DNA of 64,000 nucleotides from Mycobacterium malmoense. GTDB taxonomy: Bacteria > Actinomycetota > Actinomycetes > Mycobacteriales > Mycobacteriaceae. Location: the NCBI RefSeq assembly GCF_019645855.1, contig NZ_CP080999.1:3162001-3226000 (forward strand). The letters are read 5' to 3'. Positions 8,482 to 17,898 of this stretch are shown here, in pieces; positions within the stretch are counted from its first letter, which is position 1; the number at the start of each line of letters is the position of its first letter. A program made the translations under genes and the position numbers. Under the pieces are notes generated by a model. The model had not been told where the DNA came from. It did no database searches and was given only the letters and a program-made list of their open reading frames with translations.

Positions 8482-9339
8482 CTAGCCCAGCCCCAGGTCT
8501 TTCCGGAAGCGTTGCATGCCGTCGATCTTGTCGGAAAGTGTGGCGTCGGACCCGGAATAGAACATCCACGGCGCGGTGATGATGCCGGTGATGCCGGCAC
8601 CTTCGGCGCGCTGGTAATCGGCGGTGGTGAAGGCGTCGGTCAGCGGCGTCAGGATAGTGAAATCGTCCATCGAGAGACCATTTTCGGCCCGCAGCTCCCG
8701 CAACCGGCCCACCGTCTCGATGGCGCGATCGGTCTTGATCAGATCACCGATCCAGCCGTCACACCGGGCGGCCCGGCGCAGCGCGATATCGCTGAGGCCG
8801 CCGACGTAGACCGGTATCGGCGGCGGGGTCGGCTGCATCTCCAGCCGCGGCGCCCGATAGAACTCGCCGTCGAACTCCGTCCAGCCCGGCTCCCACAGCG
8901 CCCGCATCAACTCGATGATCTCGTCGGTGCGCTTGCCGCGGGCGTCGAACTTCTCGCCCATCAAGGCGAATTCCTCTTTACACCAGCCCACGCCGATGCC
9001 CAGTTCCACCCGGCCGGACGCCAAAACTGCCGCGGTGCCAATGGCTTTCGCCGCCGAGTAGGGGTTGCGCATCGCGGGAATGTAGACCGTGTTGACGAAT
9101 CGGAGCCGGGTGGTGACCTGGGCCAGCGCGCCGACGAGAACCCAGGGATCGGGCCAATCGGTGAACGGCTGCCACCGCCGTTGCCCATCTTTGGTGTACG
9201 GGTACGGGGTGTCCAGGGTCTCCAGGTTGACGACGTGGTCAGGGATCCCGATCCCGTCGTACCCGAGTTCGTCGGCCGCCCTGGCGATCTCGACGATCTC
9301 GCGGGTGTTCAAAAAGGCGCTGCTGACGTAGAACTTCAT
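8482..9339 (-). CDS. LLM-class F420-dependent oxidoreductase
   Basis: 285 residues from the ATG at 9339 (MKFYVSSAFLNTREIVEIAR). It is a luciferase-like TIM barrel: GYDGIGIPDHVVN near residue 28 and VELGIGVGWCKEEFALMG near residue 106 are typical of the TIGR03619-type F420 group. The ATG overlaps the upstream thioesterase stop by four bases, so the two are coupled. I do not recall this pair between glnA1 and glnE in M. tuberculosis. The substrate is unknown. Confidence 0.85.
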   Translation of the reverse strand: MKFYVSSAFLNTREIVEIARAADELGYDGIGIPDHVVNLETLDTPYPYTKDGQRRWQPFTDWPDPWVLVGALAQVTTRLRFVNTVYIPAMRNPYSAAKAIGTAAVLASGRVELGIGVGWCKEEFALMGEKFDARGKRTDEIIELMRALWEPGWTEFDGEFYRAPRLEMQPTPPPIPVYVGGLSDIALRRAARCDGWIGDLIKTDRAIETVGRLRELRAENGLSMDDFTILTPLTDAFTTADYQRAEGAGITGIITAPWMFYSGSDATLSDKIDGMQRFRKDLGLG

Positions 9340-9962
9340 TCGGCTTCCCGGGCCCACGCCGGCATGATGAAGACCCCTTCCGCCTCCACGGTCACCCCCG
9401 CGGAATCCGAAAGATAGCCGCGCGCAAAGGCCTTGACGCCCTCGCTGCGTTCGACGATCGCCTCGGAGCGAAGCGGACCCAGCGGCGTGCCGCGCAGGTA
9501 CTTGATGGTGATGGTCCCGGTGAACAGCGGCTTGGTCAGGCCCTGGCTGGCCGCCTCGCCGAGCATGTGGTCGAGCACGAGGGCGCACATACCGCCGTGC
9601 ACCAGGCCGGGCGGGCCCTCGTAGGCCGCGCCCAGCACGAACTCGCTCCAGCACCGTCCGTCCGCCTCGTGCTGGACCACCAACGGCGGCGCGATCGGGT
9701 TGCACTGCCCGGTCGCGGCGTTGCCCAACGGCAGCGGGCGGCCGTCGATGCGGTAACTCACGGCGGGCGGCCGGGTTCCTTGGCTCAGCAGCGATCGGGT
9801 CACCGCCTCGATCGCGACCCGCGCCCGCTCGATGACGTGGTCGTCGGCCTGGGTCCGGACGGTGGCGTCGATGAGTTCCCGAACGGCCTCGGTCAACGGC
9901 GCATACGTCGCCGTCACCCGGTCGAGCTCCTCTTCGCTCAAGACCTCAAACGTGGCTTCCAA
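9336..9962 (-). CDS. PaaI-type hotdog thioesterase
   Basis: 208 residues from the ATG at 9962. The C-terminal half is a single hotdog domain with the signature PPGLVHGGMCALVLDHMLG near residue 117, the active-site helix of PaaI/THEM4-like acyl-CoA thioesterases. The N-terminal 65 residues are helical and form no recognised domain. It heads a two-gene unit with the F420 oxidoreductase, which suggests a small acyl-CoA catabolic pair. It starts 17 bases past the glnE stop in the same direction and could also receive glnE transcripts. Confidence 0.85.
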   Translation of the reverse strand: MEATFEVLSEEELDRVTATYAPLTEAVRELIDATVRTQADDHVIERARVAIEAVTRSLLSQGTRPPAVSYRIDGRPLPLGNAATGQCNPIAPPLVVQHEADGRCWSEFVLGAAYEGPPGLVHGGMCALVLDHMLGEAASQGLTKPLFTGTITIKYLRGTPLGPLRSEAIVERSEGVKAFARGYLSDSAGVTVEAEGVFIMPAWAREAE

Positions 9963-9979
9963 CGATCCCGCCTTTCAAC

Positions 9980-12900
9980 TCAACTCCCAAACACCTTGCG
10001 CACCACGGCTTTTGCCCGGCGCGTGACCCGCAGATAGTTGTCCAGGAACTCGCTGCCGTCGTCGGTGGGCCAGCCGGCGGCGACCGCGACCGCATTGAGC
10101 TGGCGCCCGGGCCCCGGCAGCTGGTCGGTGGGCTTGCCGCGGACCAGCACCAGCGCGTTGCGGGCCCGGGTGGCGGTCAGCCAGGCCTGCCGCAACAGCT
10201 CCACGTCGGCCGCGGGCACCAGGTCGGCCGCGGCGATCGCGTCCAGGGATTCCAGCGTCGAGGTGTTGTGCAGGGCGGGAACCTCGCGCGCGTGCCGCAG
10301 CTGCAGCAGCTGCACGGTCCACTCGATGTCGGCCAGTCCCCCGCGGCCCAGCTTGGTGTGGGTGTTGGGGTCGGCGCCGCGCGGCAACCGCTCGGACTCG
10401 ACGCGGGCCTTGATGCGGCGGATCTCCCGCACCGCCTCGGCCGACACCCCGTTGGGCGGATAGCGCGTCTCGTCGGCCATCAGCAGGAACCGCTGGCCCA
10501 GATCCGCGTCGCCGGCGACCGCGTGCGCGCGCAGCAGGGCCTGGATCTCCCACGGCTGCGCCCACTGCGCGTAGTAGGCGGCGTAGGCGCCCAGCGTGCG
10601 CACCAGCGGACCGTTGCGGCCCTCGGGCCGCAGGTTGGCGTCGACGTCCAGCGGCGGATCGACGCTGGGGGTCCCGAGCAGCGTCCGAACCTGCTCGGCG
10701 ACCGACGTCGACCATCGAATCGCCACCGAATCCTCGACGCCGTGGGCCGGCTCGCAGACGAACATCACGTCGGCGTCGGAGCCGTAGCCCAGCTCGGCGC
10801 CGCCCAGCCTGCCCATGCCGATCACCGCGAGGGCCGCCGGTGCCCTTCTTTTTTGGGGGCCGTTTTGGGGGCCATCGTCGGGAAGGTTGGCCCGGATCAT
10901 CGCGTCCAGAGCGGCCTGCAGCACGGCCACCCACACCGACGTGAGCGCCTTGCACACGTCGGTGACATAGAGCATGCCGAGCAGATCGGCGGAGCCGATG
11001 CGGGCCAGCTCCCGGCGGCGCAGCGTGCGCGCGCCGGCGATCGCCCGCACCGGGTCGGTGTAACGGCTCGCCGACGCGATCAGCGCGCGGGCCACCGCGG
11101 CGGGCTCGGTCTCGAGCAATTTCGGGCCGGCGGGACCGTCGCCGTAATCCTGAATGACCCTGGGGGCGCGCATCAACAGGTCGGGCACGTAGGCGGAGGT
11201 TCCCAGCACGTGCATGAGCCGCTTGGCCACCGCGGGCTTGTCCCGCAGCGTGGCCAGGTACCAGCTCTCCCCCGCCAGCGCCTCGGACAGCCGCCGATAG
11301 GCCAACAGCCCCGCGTCGGGGTCGGGCGCATAGGACATCCAGTTCAGCAACCTGGGCAGCAGCACCGACTGCACCCGGCCGCGCCGGCCGCTCTGGTTGA
11401 CCAACGCCGACATGTGCTTCAACGCCGTCTGCGGTCCCTCGTAGCCCAGCGCGGCCAGCTGCCGCTCGGCGGCCTCCGAGGTCATGCCGTTCGAGATCTC
11501 CAGGCCGGCCGGCCCGATCGACTCCAGCAGCGGCTGGTAGAAGAGCTTGGCGTGCAGCTGGGACACCCGCACGTTCTGGTGCCTGAGCTCCTCGCGCAGC
11601 ACCCCCGCCGCATCGTGCCGGCCGTCGGGCCGGATGTGGGCCGCCCGCGCTAGCCAGCGCACCGCCTCCTCGTCGTCGACCTCCGGCAACAGGTGGGTGC
11701 GCTTGAGCCGCTGCAGCTGCAGTCGGTGCTCGAGCAGCCGCAGGAACTCATAGGAGGCGGTGAGGTTCGCCGCGTCCTCGCGCCCGATGTAGCCGCCCTG
11801 GCCCAGCGCGGCCAGCGCGTCGACCGTGGACGCCACATGCAGCGACTCGTCGCTGCGGCCGTGCACCAGCTGCAGCAACTGGACCGCGAATTCGACGTCG
11901 CGCAATCCGCCGCTGCCGAGTTTGATCTCACGGGCGCGGACCTCGGCGGGCACCAGCCGCTCGACCCGGCGGCGCATGGCCTGCACTTCGACGACGAAAT
12001 CCTCACGCTCGCAGGCGACCCAGACCATGGGCGTCAGCGCGGCCACGTAGCGCTCGCCGAGTTCGGCGTCGCCCACCGCGGCGCGGGCCTTCAGCAGCGC
12101 CTGAAACTCCCACGTTTTCGCCCAACGCTGGTAATAGGCGACGTGCGACTCGAGCGTGCGGACCAGCTCGCCGCTGCGTCCCTCCGGCCGCAGCCCGGCG
12201 TCCACCTGGAAGAACGCCGCCGACGCCACCCGCATCATCTCACTGGCCACCCGGGTGGTGACGGTGTCGGCGTGCTCGGCGACGAAGATGACGTCGACGT
12301 CGCTGACGTAATTCAGTTCGCGCGCACCGCATTTGCCCATCGCGATGACCGCCAGCCGCGGCGGCGTCCGGTCGCCGCACACGGTCGCCTCGGCCACCCG
12401 CAGCGCGGCCGCCAGCGCGGCGTCCGCGATGTCGGACAGGTGGGCGGCCACCAGGGTGAAGGGCACCACCGGCTCGTCCTCGACCGTCGCGGCCACGTCG
12501 AGCGCGGCCAGCACCAGCAGGCGGTCGCGGTACAGGGTGCGCAACCGCGACACCGCCGCATCCGCCGCCGACACTTCGTCGGCGCACTCGGTGAACGCCG
12601 CGCACAGTTCGTCGCGCGTGGGCAGTTTGACCTTGCCCCGCAGCAGCTTCCAGGACTGCGGATGGGTGGCCAGGTGATCCCCCAGGGCCAGTGACGAGCC
12701 CAGCACCGCGAACAGTCGCCCGCGCAGGTCACGTTCGGTGAGCAGCGCGGCGTTGAGCTCGTCCCATCCGGCGTCCGGGTTGTCGGACAGCCGAACCAGG
12801 GCGCGCAGCGCGGCGTCGGGGTCCGGCGCGCGCGACAGCGACCACAGCAGGTCGACGTGTGCCTGGTCGTCCTGGTCACTCCAACCCAGCTGCGCCAGCC

Positions 12901-12985
12901 GCTCGCCCGCCGGGGGGTCGACCAGCCCGAGCCGGCCCACGCTGGGCAGCCTGGGGCGCTCGGTCGCGGGTTTGGTCACGACCAC
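9980..12985 (-). CDS. glnE: Bifunctional glutamine-synthetase adenylyltransferase/deadenylase
   Basis: 1001 residues from the GTG at 12985 (MVVTKPATERPRLPSVGRLG). It adenylylates GS on Tyr406 under nitrogen excess and reverses it under limitation. Two nucleotidyltransferase domains are present: the N-terminal with NYVSDVDVIFV and the C-terminal with GYGSDADVMFV, each followed by a helical domain (LGSGGLRDVEFAVQLLQL and LGRGGLADIEWTVQLLQL). It has a short insertion, DGPQNGPQKRRAP, before the C-terminal domain, encoded partly by a repeated GGGGGCCGTTTT stretch near 10855-10872. GlnE is essential in M. tuberculosis as the brake on GS. Confidence 0.97.
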   Translation of the reverse strand: MVVTKPATERPRLPSVGRLGLVDPPAGERLAQLGWSDQDDQAHVDLLWSLSRAPDPDAALRALVRLSDNPDAGWDELNAALLTERDLRGRLFAVLGSSLALGDHLATHPQSWKLLRGKVKLPTRDELCAAFTECADEVSAADAAVSRLRTLYRDRLLVLAALDVAATVEDEPVVPFTLVAAHLSDIADAALAAALRVAEATVCGDRTPPRLAVIAMGKCGARELNYVSDVDVIFVAEHADTVTTRVASEMMRVASAAFFQVDAGLRPEGRSGELVRTLESHVAYYQRWAKTWEFQALLKARAAVGDAELGERYVAALTPMVWVACEREDFVVEVQAMRRRVERLVPAEVRAREIKLGSGGLRDVEFAVQLLQLVHGRSDESLHVASTVDALAALGQGGYIGREDAANLTASYEFLRLLEHRLQLQRLKRTHLLPEVDDEEAVRWLARAAHIRPDGRHDAAGVLREELRHQNVRVSQLHAKLFYQPLLESIGPAGLEISNGMTSEAAERQLAALGYEGPQTALKHMSALVNQSGRRGRVQSVLLPRLLNWMSYAPDPDAGLLAYRRLSEALAGESWYLATLRDKPAVAKRLMHVLGTSAYVPDLLMRAPRVIQDYGDGPAGPKLLETEPAAVARALIASASRYTDPVRAIAGARTLRRRELARIGSADLLGMLYVTDVCKALTSVWVAVLQAALDAMIRANLPDDGPQNGPQKRRAPAALAVIGMGRLGGAELGYGSDADVMFVCEPAHGVEDSVAIRWSTSVAEQVRTLLGTPSVDPPLDVDANLRPEGRNGPLVRTLGAYAAYYAQWAQPWEIQALLRAHAVAGDADLGQRFLLMADETRYPPNGVSAEAVREIRRIKARVESERLPRGADPNTHTKLGRGGLADIEWTVQLLQLRHAREVPALHNTSTLESLDAIAAADLVPAADVELLRQAWLTATRARNALVLVRGKPTDQLPGPGRQLNAVAVAAGWPTDDGSEFLDNYLRVTRRAKAVVRKVFGS

Positions 12986-13056
12986 GACGGTAGCGCAACC
13001 CGCCTGCCTTCCAGGCAGGACGGCAGCCTCAAAAAAGCGTCAAAAAAGGATGTGAG

Positions 13057-14397
13057 CTACAGCGACAGGTAGGTGCTCAGCTCGTAGGGCGTGACGTGGC
13101 TGCGGTAGTTCGCCCACTCCGTGCGCTTGTTGCGCAGGAAGAAGTCAAACACGTGCTCCCCCAATGTTTCCGCGACGAGCTCGGAGGACTCCATGGCCCG
13201 CAGCGCGCTGTCGAGGCTGGTGGGCAGCTCGCGATAGCCCATCGTGAGGCGTTCCTCGGGGGTGAGGTCCCACACGTTGTCCTCGGCCTGCGGCCCCAGC
13301 ACGTAGCCCTTCTCCACCCCACGCAATCCGGCGGCCAGCAGCACGGCGAACGTCAGGTACGGGTTGCACGCCGAGTCGGGGCTGCGCACCTCGATCCGCC
13401 GCGACGACGTCTTGTGCGGCGTGTACATCGGCACCCGCACCAGGGCGGACCGGTTGGCGGCGCCCCACGACGCCGCGGTGGGCGCCTCACCTCCGACCAC
13501 CAGCCGCTTGTAGGAGTTGACCCACTGATTGGTGACCGCGCTGATCTCGGAGGCGTGCTCCAGGATCCCGGCAATAAAGGATTTGCCCACGTCCGAGAGC
13601 TGCAGTGGGTCGTCGGCGCTGTGGAAGGCGTTGACGTCGCCCTCGAACAGGCTCATGTGGGTGTGCATGGCCGAGCCGGGGTGTTCCGCGAACGGCTTGG
13701 GCATGAACGTCGCGCGGGCGCCGTTTTCGATCGCGACTTCCTTGATGACGTAGCGGAAGGTCATGACGTTGTCGGCCATCGACAGCGCGTCGGCGAAGCG
13801 CAGGTCGATCTCCTGCTGGCCGGGGGCGCCCTCGTGGTGGCTGAACTCGACCGAGATGCCCATGAATTCCAGGGCCTCGATGGCGTGGCGGCGGAAGTTC
13901 GACGCGGAGTCGTGCACCGCCTGGTCGAAATAGCCGGCGCTGTCGACGGGGACCGGTGTCGACCCGTCGTCCGCGCCCGGCTTCAACAGGAAGAATTCGA
14001 TTTCCGGATGCACATAGCAGGAGAAACCGAGGTCGTTGGCCTTCTGCAGCTGACGCCGCAGCACGTGCCGCGGGTCCGCCCACGATGGCGAGCCGTCGGG
14101 CATGGTGATGTCGCAGAACATCCGCGCCGAATGGTGGTGGCCGGTGCTGGCGGCCCAGGGCAGCACCTGGAAGGTCGACGGGTCCGGGTTGGCCACGGTG
14201 TCGGATTCCGAGACCCGCGCGAAGCCCTCGATGGAGGACCCGTCGAACCCGATGCCCTCTTCGAAGGCGCCTTCGAGTTCCGCCGGAGCGATGGCGACCG
14301 ACTTCAGATAACCGAGCACATCGGTGAACCAGAGCCGAACGAACCGGATGTCTCGTTCCTCCAGCGTGCGGAGGACGAATTCCTTCTGTCGATCCAT
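13057..14397 (-). CDS. glnA2: Glutamine synthetase GlnA2
   Basis: 446 residues from the ATG at 14397 (MDRQKEFVLRTLEERD); an in-frame start six codons upstream lacks support and 446 is the family length. It has the GS folds FDGSSIEGFARV and FMPKPFAEHPGSAMH. Where GlnA1 has the adenylylation tyrosine, this protein reads AEDNVWDLTPEE, so it should escape GlnE control. GlnA2-type enzymes in actinobacteria have low GS activity and some act in polyamine or gamma-glutamyl metabolism; the true substrate here is open. It lies 71 bases upstream of glnE in the same direction. Confidence 0.92.
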   Translation of the reverse strand: MDRQKEFVLRTLEERDIRFVRLWFTDVLGYLKSVAIAPAELEGAFEEGIGFDGSSIEGFARVSESDTVANPDPSTFQVLPWAASTGHHHSARMFCDITMPDGSPSWADPRHVLRRQLQKANDLGFSCYVHPEIEFFLLKPGADDGSTPVPVDSAGYFDQAVHDSASNFRRHAIEALEFMGISVEFSHHEGAPGQQEIDLRFADALSMADNVMTFRYVIKEVAIENGARATFMPKPFAEHPGSAMHTHMSLFEGDVNAFHSADDPLQLSDVGKSFIAGILEHASEISAVTNQWVNSYKRLVVGGEAPTAASWGAANRSALVRVPMYTPHKTSSRRIEVRSPDSACNPYLTFAVLLAAGLRGVEKGYVLGPQAEDNVWDLTPEERLTMGYRELPTSLDSALRAMESSELVAETLGEHVFDFFLRNKRTEWANYRSHVTPYELSTYLSL

Positions 14398-14578
14398 AAC
14401 CCGAACACTAAGCAATCGCTGTTAATTCTGTGTTACGGCGGCGATTAGTGCCGTGCACAACCGTTAAAAAACGCGCAGGTAAACGACGTGCGGTGCGCCG
14501 GTTATCCAACGCTTGGCAAATCAACGAAATTGGGCCTGGTCACATATCGGGTCACGTATCGGATAGTCGACGCCCTTC
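14398..14578. other. Spacer upstream of glnA2
   Basis: These 181 bases must contain the glnA2 promoter on the reverse strand and the terminator region of the protease gene. AT-rich runs (GTTAATTCTGTGTTACGG, CCGTTAAAAAACG) lie within 70 bases of the glnA2 start. I do not see a complete GlnR box. Confidence 0.35.
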
Positions 14579-16144
14579 TCAACGCTGGCAGCGTAACGAC
14601 GCCGGCGGCAGCGCCCCCGCGACGAAGTAGCGCACCACCGCGGTATCCACGCACTGGTCACCGTTGAACACCGCGGTGTGCTGGGTTCCGTCGTAGGTGA
14701 TCAGCGGAGCGCCCAGCTGGCGGGCCAGGTTGACGCCGGCCTGATACGGGGTGGCCGGGTCGTGCGTCGTGGAGACGACGACGGCCTTGCCCGACGGGAC
14801 GGGCGGGGCGGCGTGTGGTTTCAACGTCGCGGGCACCGGCCACAGCGCGCACAGATCGCGGGGGGCATCACCGGTGAACTGCCCGTAGCTCAGGAACGGA
14901 GCAACCTGGCGGATCCGTTGATCGGCGGAGATCCACGTCGCCGAATCCTTCGGCGTCGGCCCGTCGACACAGCGGATGGCGTTGAACGCGTCCTGGTCGT
15001 TGCTGTAGTGCCCGCTTTGGTCGCGGCCTTCGTAATCGTCGGCAAGCAACAGCAAGTCGCTGGCGTCGGTGCCGCGCTGCAGCCCGAGCAGACCGCTGGT
15101 CAAATACTTCCAGTGCGCCGGGGTGTAAAGCGCGTTGATGGTGCCGGTGGTCGCGTCGGCGTAGCTCAGGCCGCGCGGATCCGCCGTGCGGGCCGGCTTT
15201 GCGACCAGCGGGTCGACCAGGGCGTGGTAGCGGTTGACGAATTGGGCCGGGTTGGTGCCCAACGGGCAGGCCGCCGACCGGGCGCAGTCTTTGGCGTAGT
15301 CGTTGAAAGCCGTTTGGAATCCGGCCATTTGATTGATGTTTTCCTCGACCGGATTCATGGTCGGGTCGATGGCGCCGTCGAGCACCATGGTCCGCACGTG
15401 ATTGCTGAACCCCTCGAGGTAGGCGGTGCCCAACTCGGTGCCATAGCTGTAGCCGAGGTAGCTGATCTGATCCTCGCCCAGCGCCTGACGGACCATGTCC
15501 ATATCGCGTGCGGCGGATGCGGTGCCGACGTTGGCCAAGAACCCGGTCCCCATCCGATCAACGCATTGCTGGGTCAACTGCCGGTAGAGCTGCTCGATGT
15601 GCGCCACGCCAGCCGGGCTGTAATCGACCATCGGTTCGCGTCGGAAGGCGTCGAATTGGGCGTCGGTGCGGCACCGCAGCTGCGGGGTCGAATGGCCCAC
15701 TCCGCGCGGGTCAAAACCCACCAGGTCGAAGTTGCGGCCGATCTCGGTGTCGCCCAGGTCGGATGCCAGGCCGGCCACCATGTCCACCGCGGACGCCCCG
15801 GGACCGCCCGGGTTGACCAACAGCGATCCGATCCGCCGGCCGGTCGCGGGCACCCGGATCACGGCCAGCTTGGCTTGGGCGCCACCCGGATTGGCGTAGT
15901 CGACCGGGACCGACACGGTGGTGCACTGGGCGGTGGGGACGTCGCTGGTGTCGCTCAGGAGTTGGCTGCAGCCGCCCCAATTCTGCGGCCGCACCGCAGC
16001 ATTCGGCGGAGCCGGGCTCGGGGTCTGCCCGGCACCGGGTTCCGGAGTTGCGCCGGCCACCGGCAGCGCCGATTGCCCCGCAAGCAGCAGCCCAAACGAC
16101 AGCAGCGCCGAGCTCAATGGTCTCAGGCGCGACATGGCTGTCAT
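14579..16144 (-). CDS. Exported serine protease, S33/TAP-like (Rv2223c-like)
   Basis: 521 residues from the ATG at 16144 (a second ATG three codons on is equally possible). A signal peptide is clear: basic start, hydrophobic LSSALLSFGLLLAG, then an AxA-type site near VAGATP. The alpha/beta hydrolase core has NPGGPGASAV (oxyanion) and the nucleophile elbow GYSYG. The TAP-like C-terminus carries HDPATPY (Asp) and GTQHTAVFNG (His). There is no lipobox cysteine, unlike its downstream paralogue caeA. The pair looks like an old tandem duplication. Confidence 0.88.
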   Translation of the reverse strand: MTAMSRLRPLSSALLSFGLLLAGQSALPVAGATPEPGAGQTPSPAPPNAAVRPQNWGGCSQLLSDTSDVPTAQCTTVSVPVDYANPGGAQAKLAVIRVPATGRRIGSLLVNPGGPGASAVDMVAGLASDLGDTEIGRNFDLVGFDPRGVGHSTPQLRCRTDAQFDAFRREPMVDYSPAGVAHIEQLYRQLTQQCVDRMGTGFLANVGTASAARDMDMVRQALGEDQISYLGYSYGTELGTAYLEGFSNHVRTMVLDGAIDPTMNPVEENINQMAGFQTAFNDYAKDCARSAACPLGTNPAQFVNRYHALVDPLVAKPARTADPRGLSYADATTGTINALYTPAHWKYLTSGLLGLQRGTDASDLLLLADDYEGRDQSGHYSNDQDAFNAIRCVDGPTPKDSATWISADQRIRQVAPFLSYGQFTGDAPRDLCALWPVPATLKPHAAPPVPSGKAVVVSTTHDPATPYQAGVNLARQLGAPLITYDGTQHTAVFNGDQCVDTAVVRYFVAGALPPASLRCQR

Positions 16145-16225
16145 CGTTGCAGCCTCGAATACCCGTGGCGGCTCGAAAAGGTCACGCCTTGATCTCGTAT
16201 CGGCCGTCGCCGAACGCTCCTACGC

Positions 16226-16283
16226 CGAGCAGACGCAGAATCGCCTCGCGAAGCTACTTCGCGTGCGATTCTGCGTCTGCTCG
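16226..16283. repeat. Perfect 19-bp inverted repeat, hairpin family A
   Basis: CGAGCAGACGCAGAATCGC at 16226-16244 pairs exactly with GCGATTCTGCGTCTGCTCG at 16265-16283. It fills the space just beyond the caeA stop (16286). The same arms occur in two further copies at 51481-51540 and 52491-52550. Confidence 0.85.
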
Positions 16284-16285
16284 CC

Positions 16286-17842
16286 CTAGCACTTGGCGCC
16301 GCTCGGCGGTGTGGTGCCGCCGATCAGATACGCCGTCACGTAGTCGTCGATGCAGCTGCTGCCCTGGAAGACCACCGTGTGCTGGGTCCCGTCGAAGGTA
16401 AGCAGCGAACCGCGGAGCTGATTCGCCAGATCGACCCCGGCCTTGTAGGGAGTCGCCGGATCGTGAGTGGTCGACACCACCACCGTCGGCGCCAGGCCGG
16501 GCGCCGAGATGGCGTGCGGCTTGGTCGTCGGCGGCACCGGCCAAAACGCGCAGGTGCCCAACGGCGCGTCACCGGTGAACTGCCCATAGCTCATGAAGGG
16601 GGCGATCTCGCGTGAGCGGCGATCTTCGTCAATGACCTTGGCGCGGTCGGTAATTGGCGGCTGGTCGACGCAATTGATCGCCACCCGCGCGTCGGTGGCG
16701 TTGGTGTAATGGCCGTGCGGGTCGCGGCGCATGTACATGTCGGCCAGGGCGAGCAGGGTGTCTCCGTGGTGGTCGACCAGTTCGGTCAGGCCGTCGGTTA
16801 GGTGGTGCCATAGGGTCGGTGAGTACAGCGCCATGATGGTGCCCACGATGGCGTCGCTGTAACTCAATCCGCGCGGATCCTTTGTGCGCGCGGGCCTGCC
16901 GATCATCAGATTGTTCGGGTCGACCAGCGGATCGACCAGGCTGTGGTAGACGGCGACGGCTTTGGCCGGGTCGGTGCCCAGCGGGCAGGTCGGTTGCTTC
17001 GCGCAGTCCGTGGCGTAGTCGTTGAACGCGTCCTGAAATCCCTTGGCCTGACGCAGGTCTGCCTCGATCTGATCGGCATTGGGGTCGACGGCGCCATCGA
17101 GGATCATCGCCCGCACCTTCGTGGGGTAGGCCTCCGCGTAGGCGGAGCCGATTCGGGTGCCATACGAGTAGCCGAGGTAGGTCAGCTTGTCGTCGCCCAG
17201 CGCCGCGCGGATGGCGTCCAGGTCCCGGGCGACGTTGACCGTCCCCACGTTCGCCAGGAAGTTCTTGCCCATCTTGTCGACGCAGCGGTCGACGAACTCC
17301 TTGGTCTCGTCCTCGATGTGGGCCACGCCCGCCGGACTGTAGTCGACGTTCGGCTCGGTGCGCAGCCGGTCGTTGTCGGCGTCGGAATTGCACCAGATCG
17401 CCGGCCGCGACGACGCCACCCCGCGGGGGTCGAAGCCGACCAGGTCGAACCGTTCGCGGATGCGCTTGGGCAGCGTCTGGACGACGCCCAACGCGGCCTC
17501 GATGCCGGACTCGCCGGGGCCGCCGGGGTTGATCACCAGCGAGCCGATCTTGTCGCCCGTGGCGGGGAAGCGAATCATTGCCAGCACCGCCACGTCGCCG
17601 TCGAGGTGGTCGTAGTCGACCGGCACGGCCAGCCTGCCGCACAGTGCGCCGCTGGGGACCTTCACCTGCGGGTTGGACGAGCGGCACGGTGTCCACTCCA
17701 CCGCCTGGCCCAGCTTGGGCCCGCGCATGACGGCGCGCCCGTCGACAACGCGCAGGCAGCCCGCGACCAGCAGCGCCACGGCAGCGATCGCCGTCCAGAT
17801 CAGCAGCGTGCGCGCGATCTTGTCGCGGCGAGACAGACCCAT
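16286..17842 (-). CDS. caeA: Cell-envelope serine protease/carboxylesterase CaeA (Hip1)
   Basis: 518 residues from the ATG at 17842 (MGLSRRDKIARTLLIW). A lipoprotein signal ends at the lipobox LVAGC with Cys29, so the enzyme is tethered outside the membrane. INPGGPGESGIEA is the oxyanion loop, GYSYG carries the nucleophile Ser226 (228 in M. tuberculosis), and HDPATPY and GTQHTVVFQG supply Asp and His. Hip1 is known to cleave the chaperone GroEL2 and to dampen innate responses. It follows the acyltransferase gene by 56 bases in the same direction. Confidence 0.95.
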   Translation of the reverse strand: MGLSRRDKIARTLLIWTAIAAVALLVAGCLRVVDGRAVMRGPKLGQAVEWTPCRSSNPQVKVPSGALCGRLAVPVDYDHLDGDVAVLAMIRFPATGDKIGSLVINPGGPGESGIEAALGVVQTLPKRIRERFDLVGFDPRGVASSRPAIWCNSDADNDRLRTEPNVDYSPAGVAHIEDETKEFVDRCVDKMGKNFLANVGTVNVARDLDAIRAALGDDKLTYLGYSYGTRIGSAYAEAYPTKVRAMILDGAVDPNADQIEADLRQAKGFQDAFNDYATDCAKQPTCPLGTDPAKAVAVYHSLVDPLVDPNNLMIGRPARTKDPRGLSYSDAIVGTIMALYSPTLWHHLTDGLTELVDHHGDTLLALADMYMRRDPHGHYTNATDARVAINCVDQPPITDRAKVIDEDRRSREIAPFMSYGQFTGDAPLGTCAFWPVPPTTKPHAISAPGLAPTVVVSTTHDPATPYKAGVDLANQLRGSLLTFDGTQHTVVFQGSSCIDDYVTAYLIGGTTPPSGAKC

Positions 17843-17898
17843 GCCACCATATGCTGCCAGAGGAAGGCTGAGATTCTGATGAGCGCCACCACCGGCCG

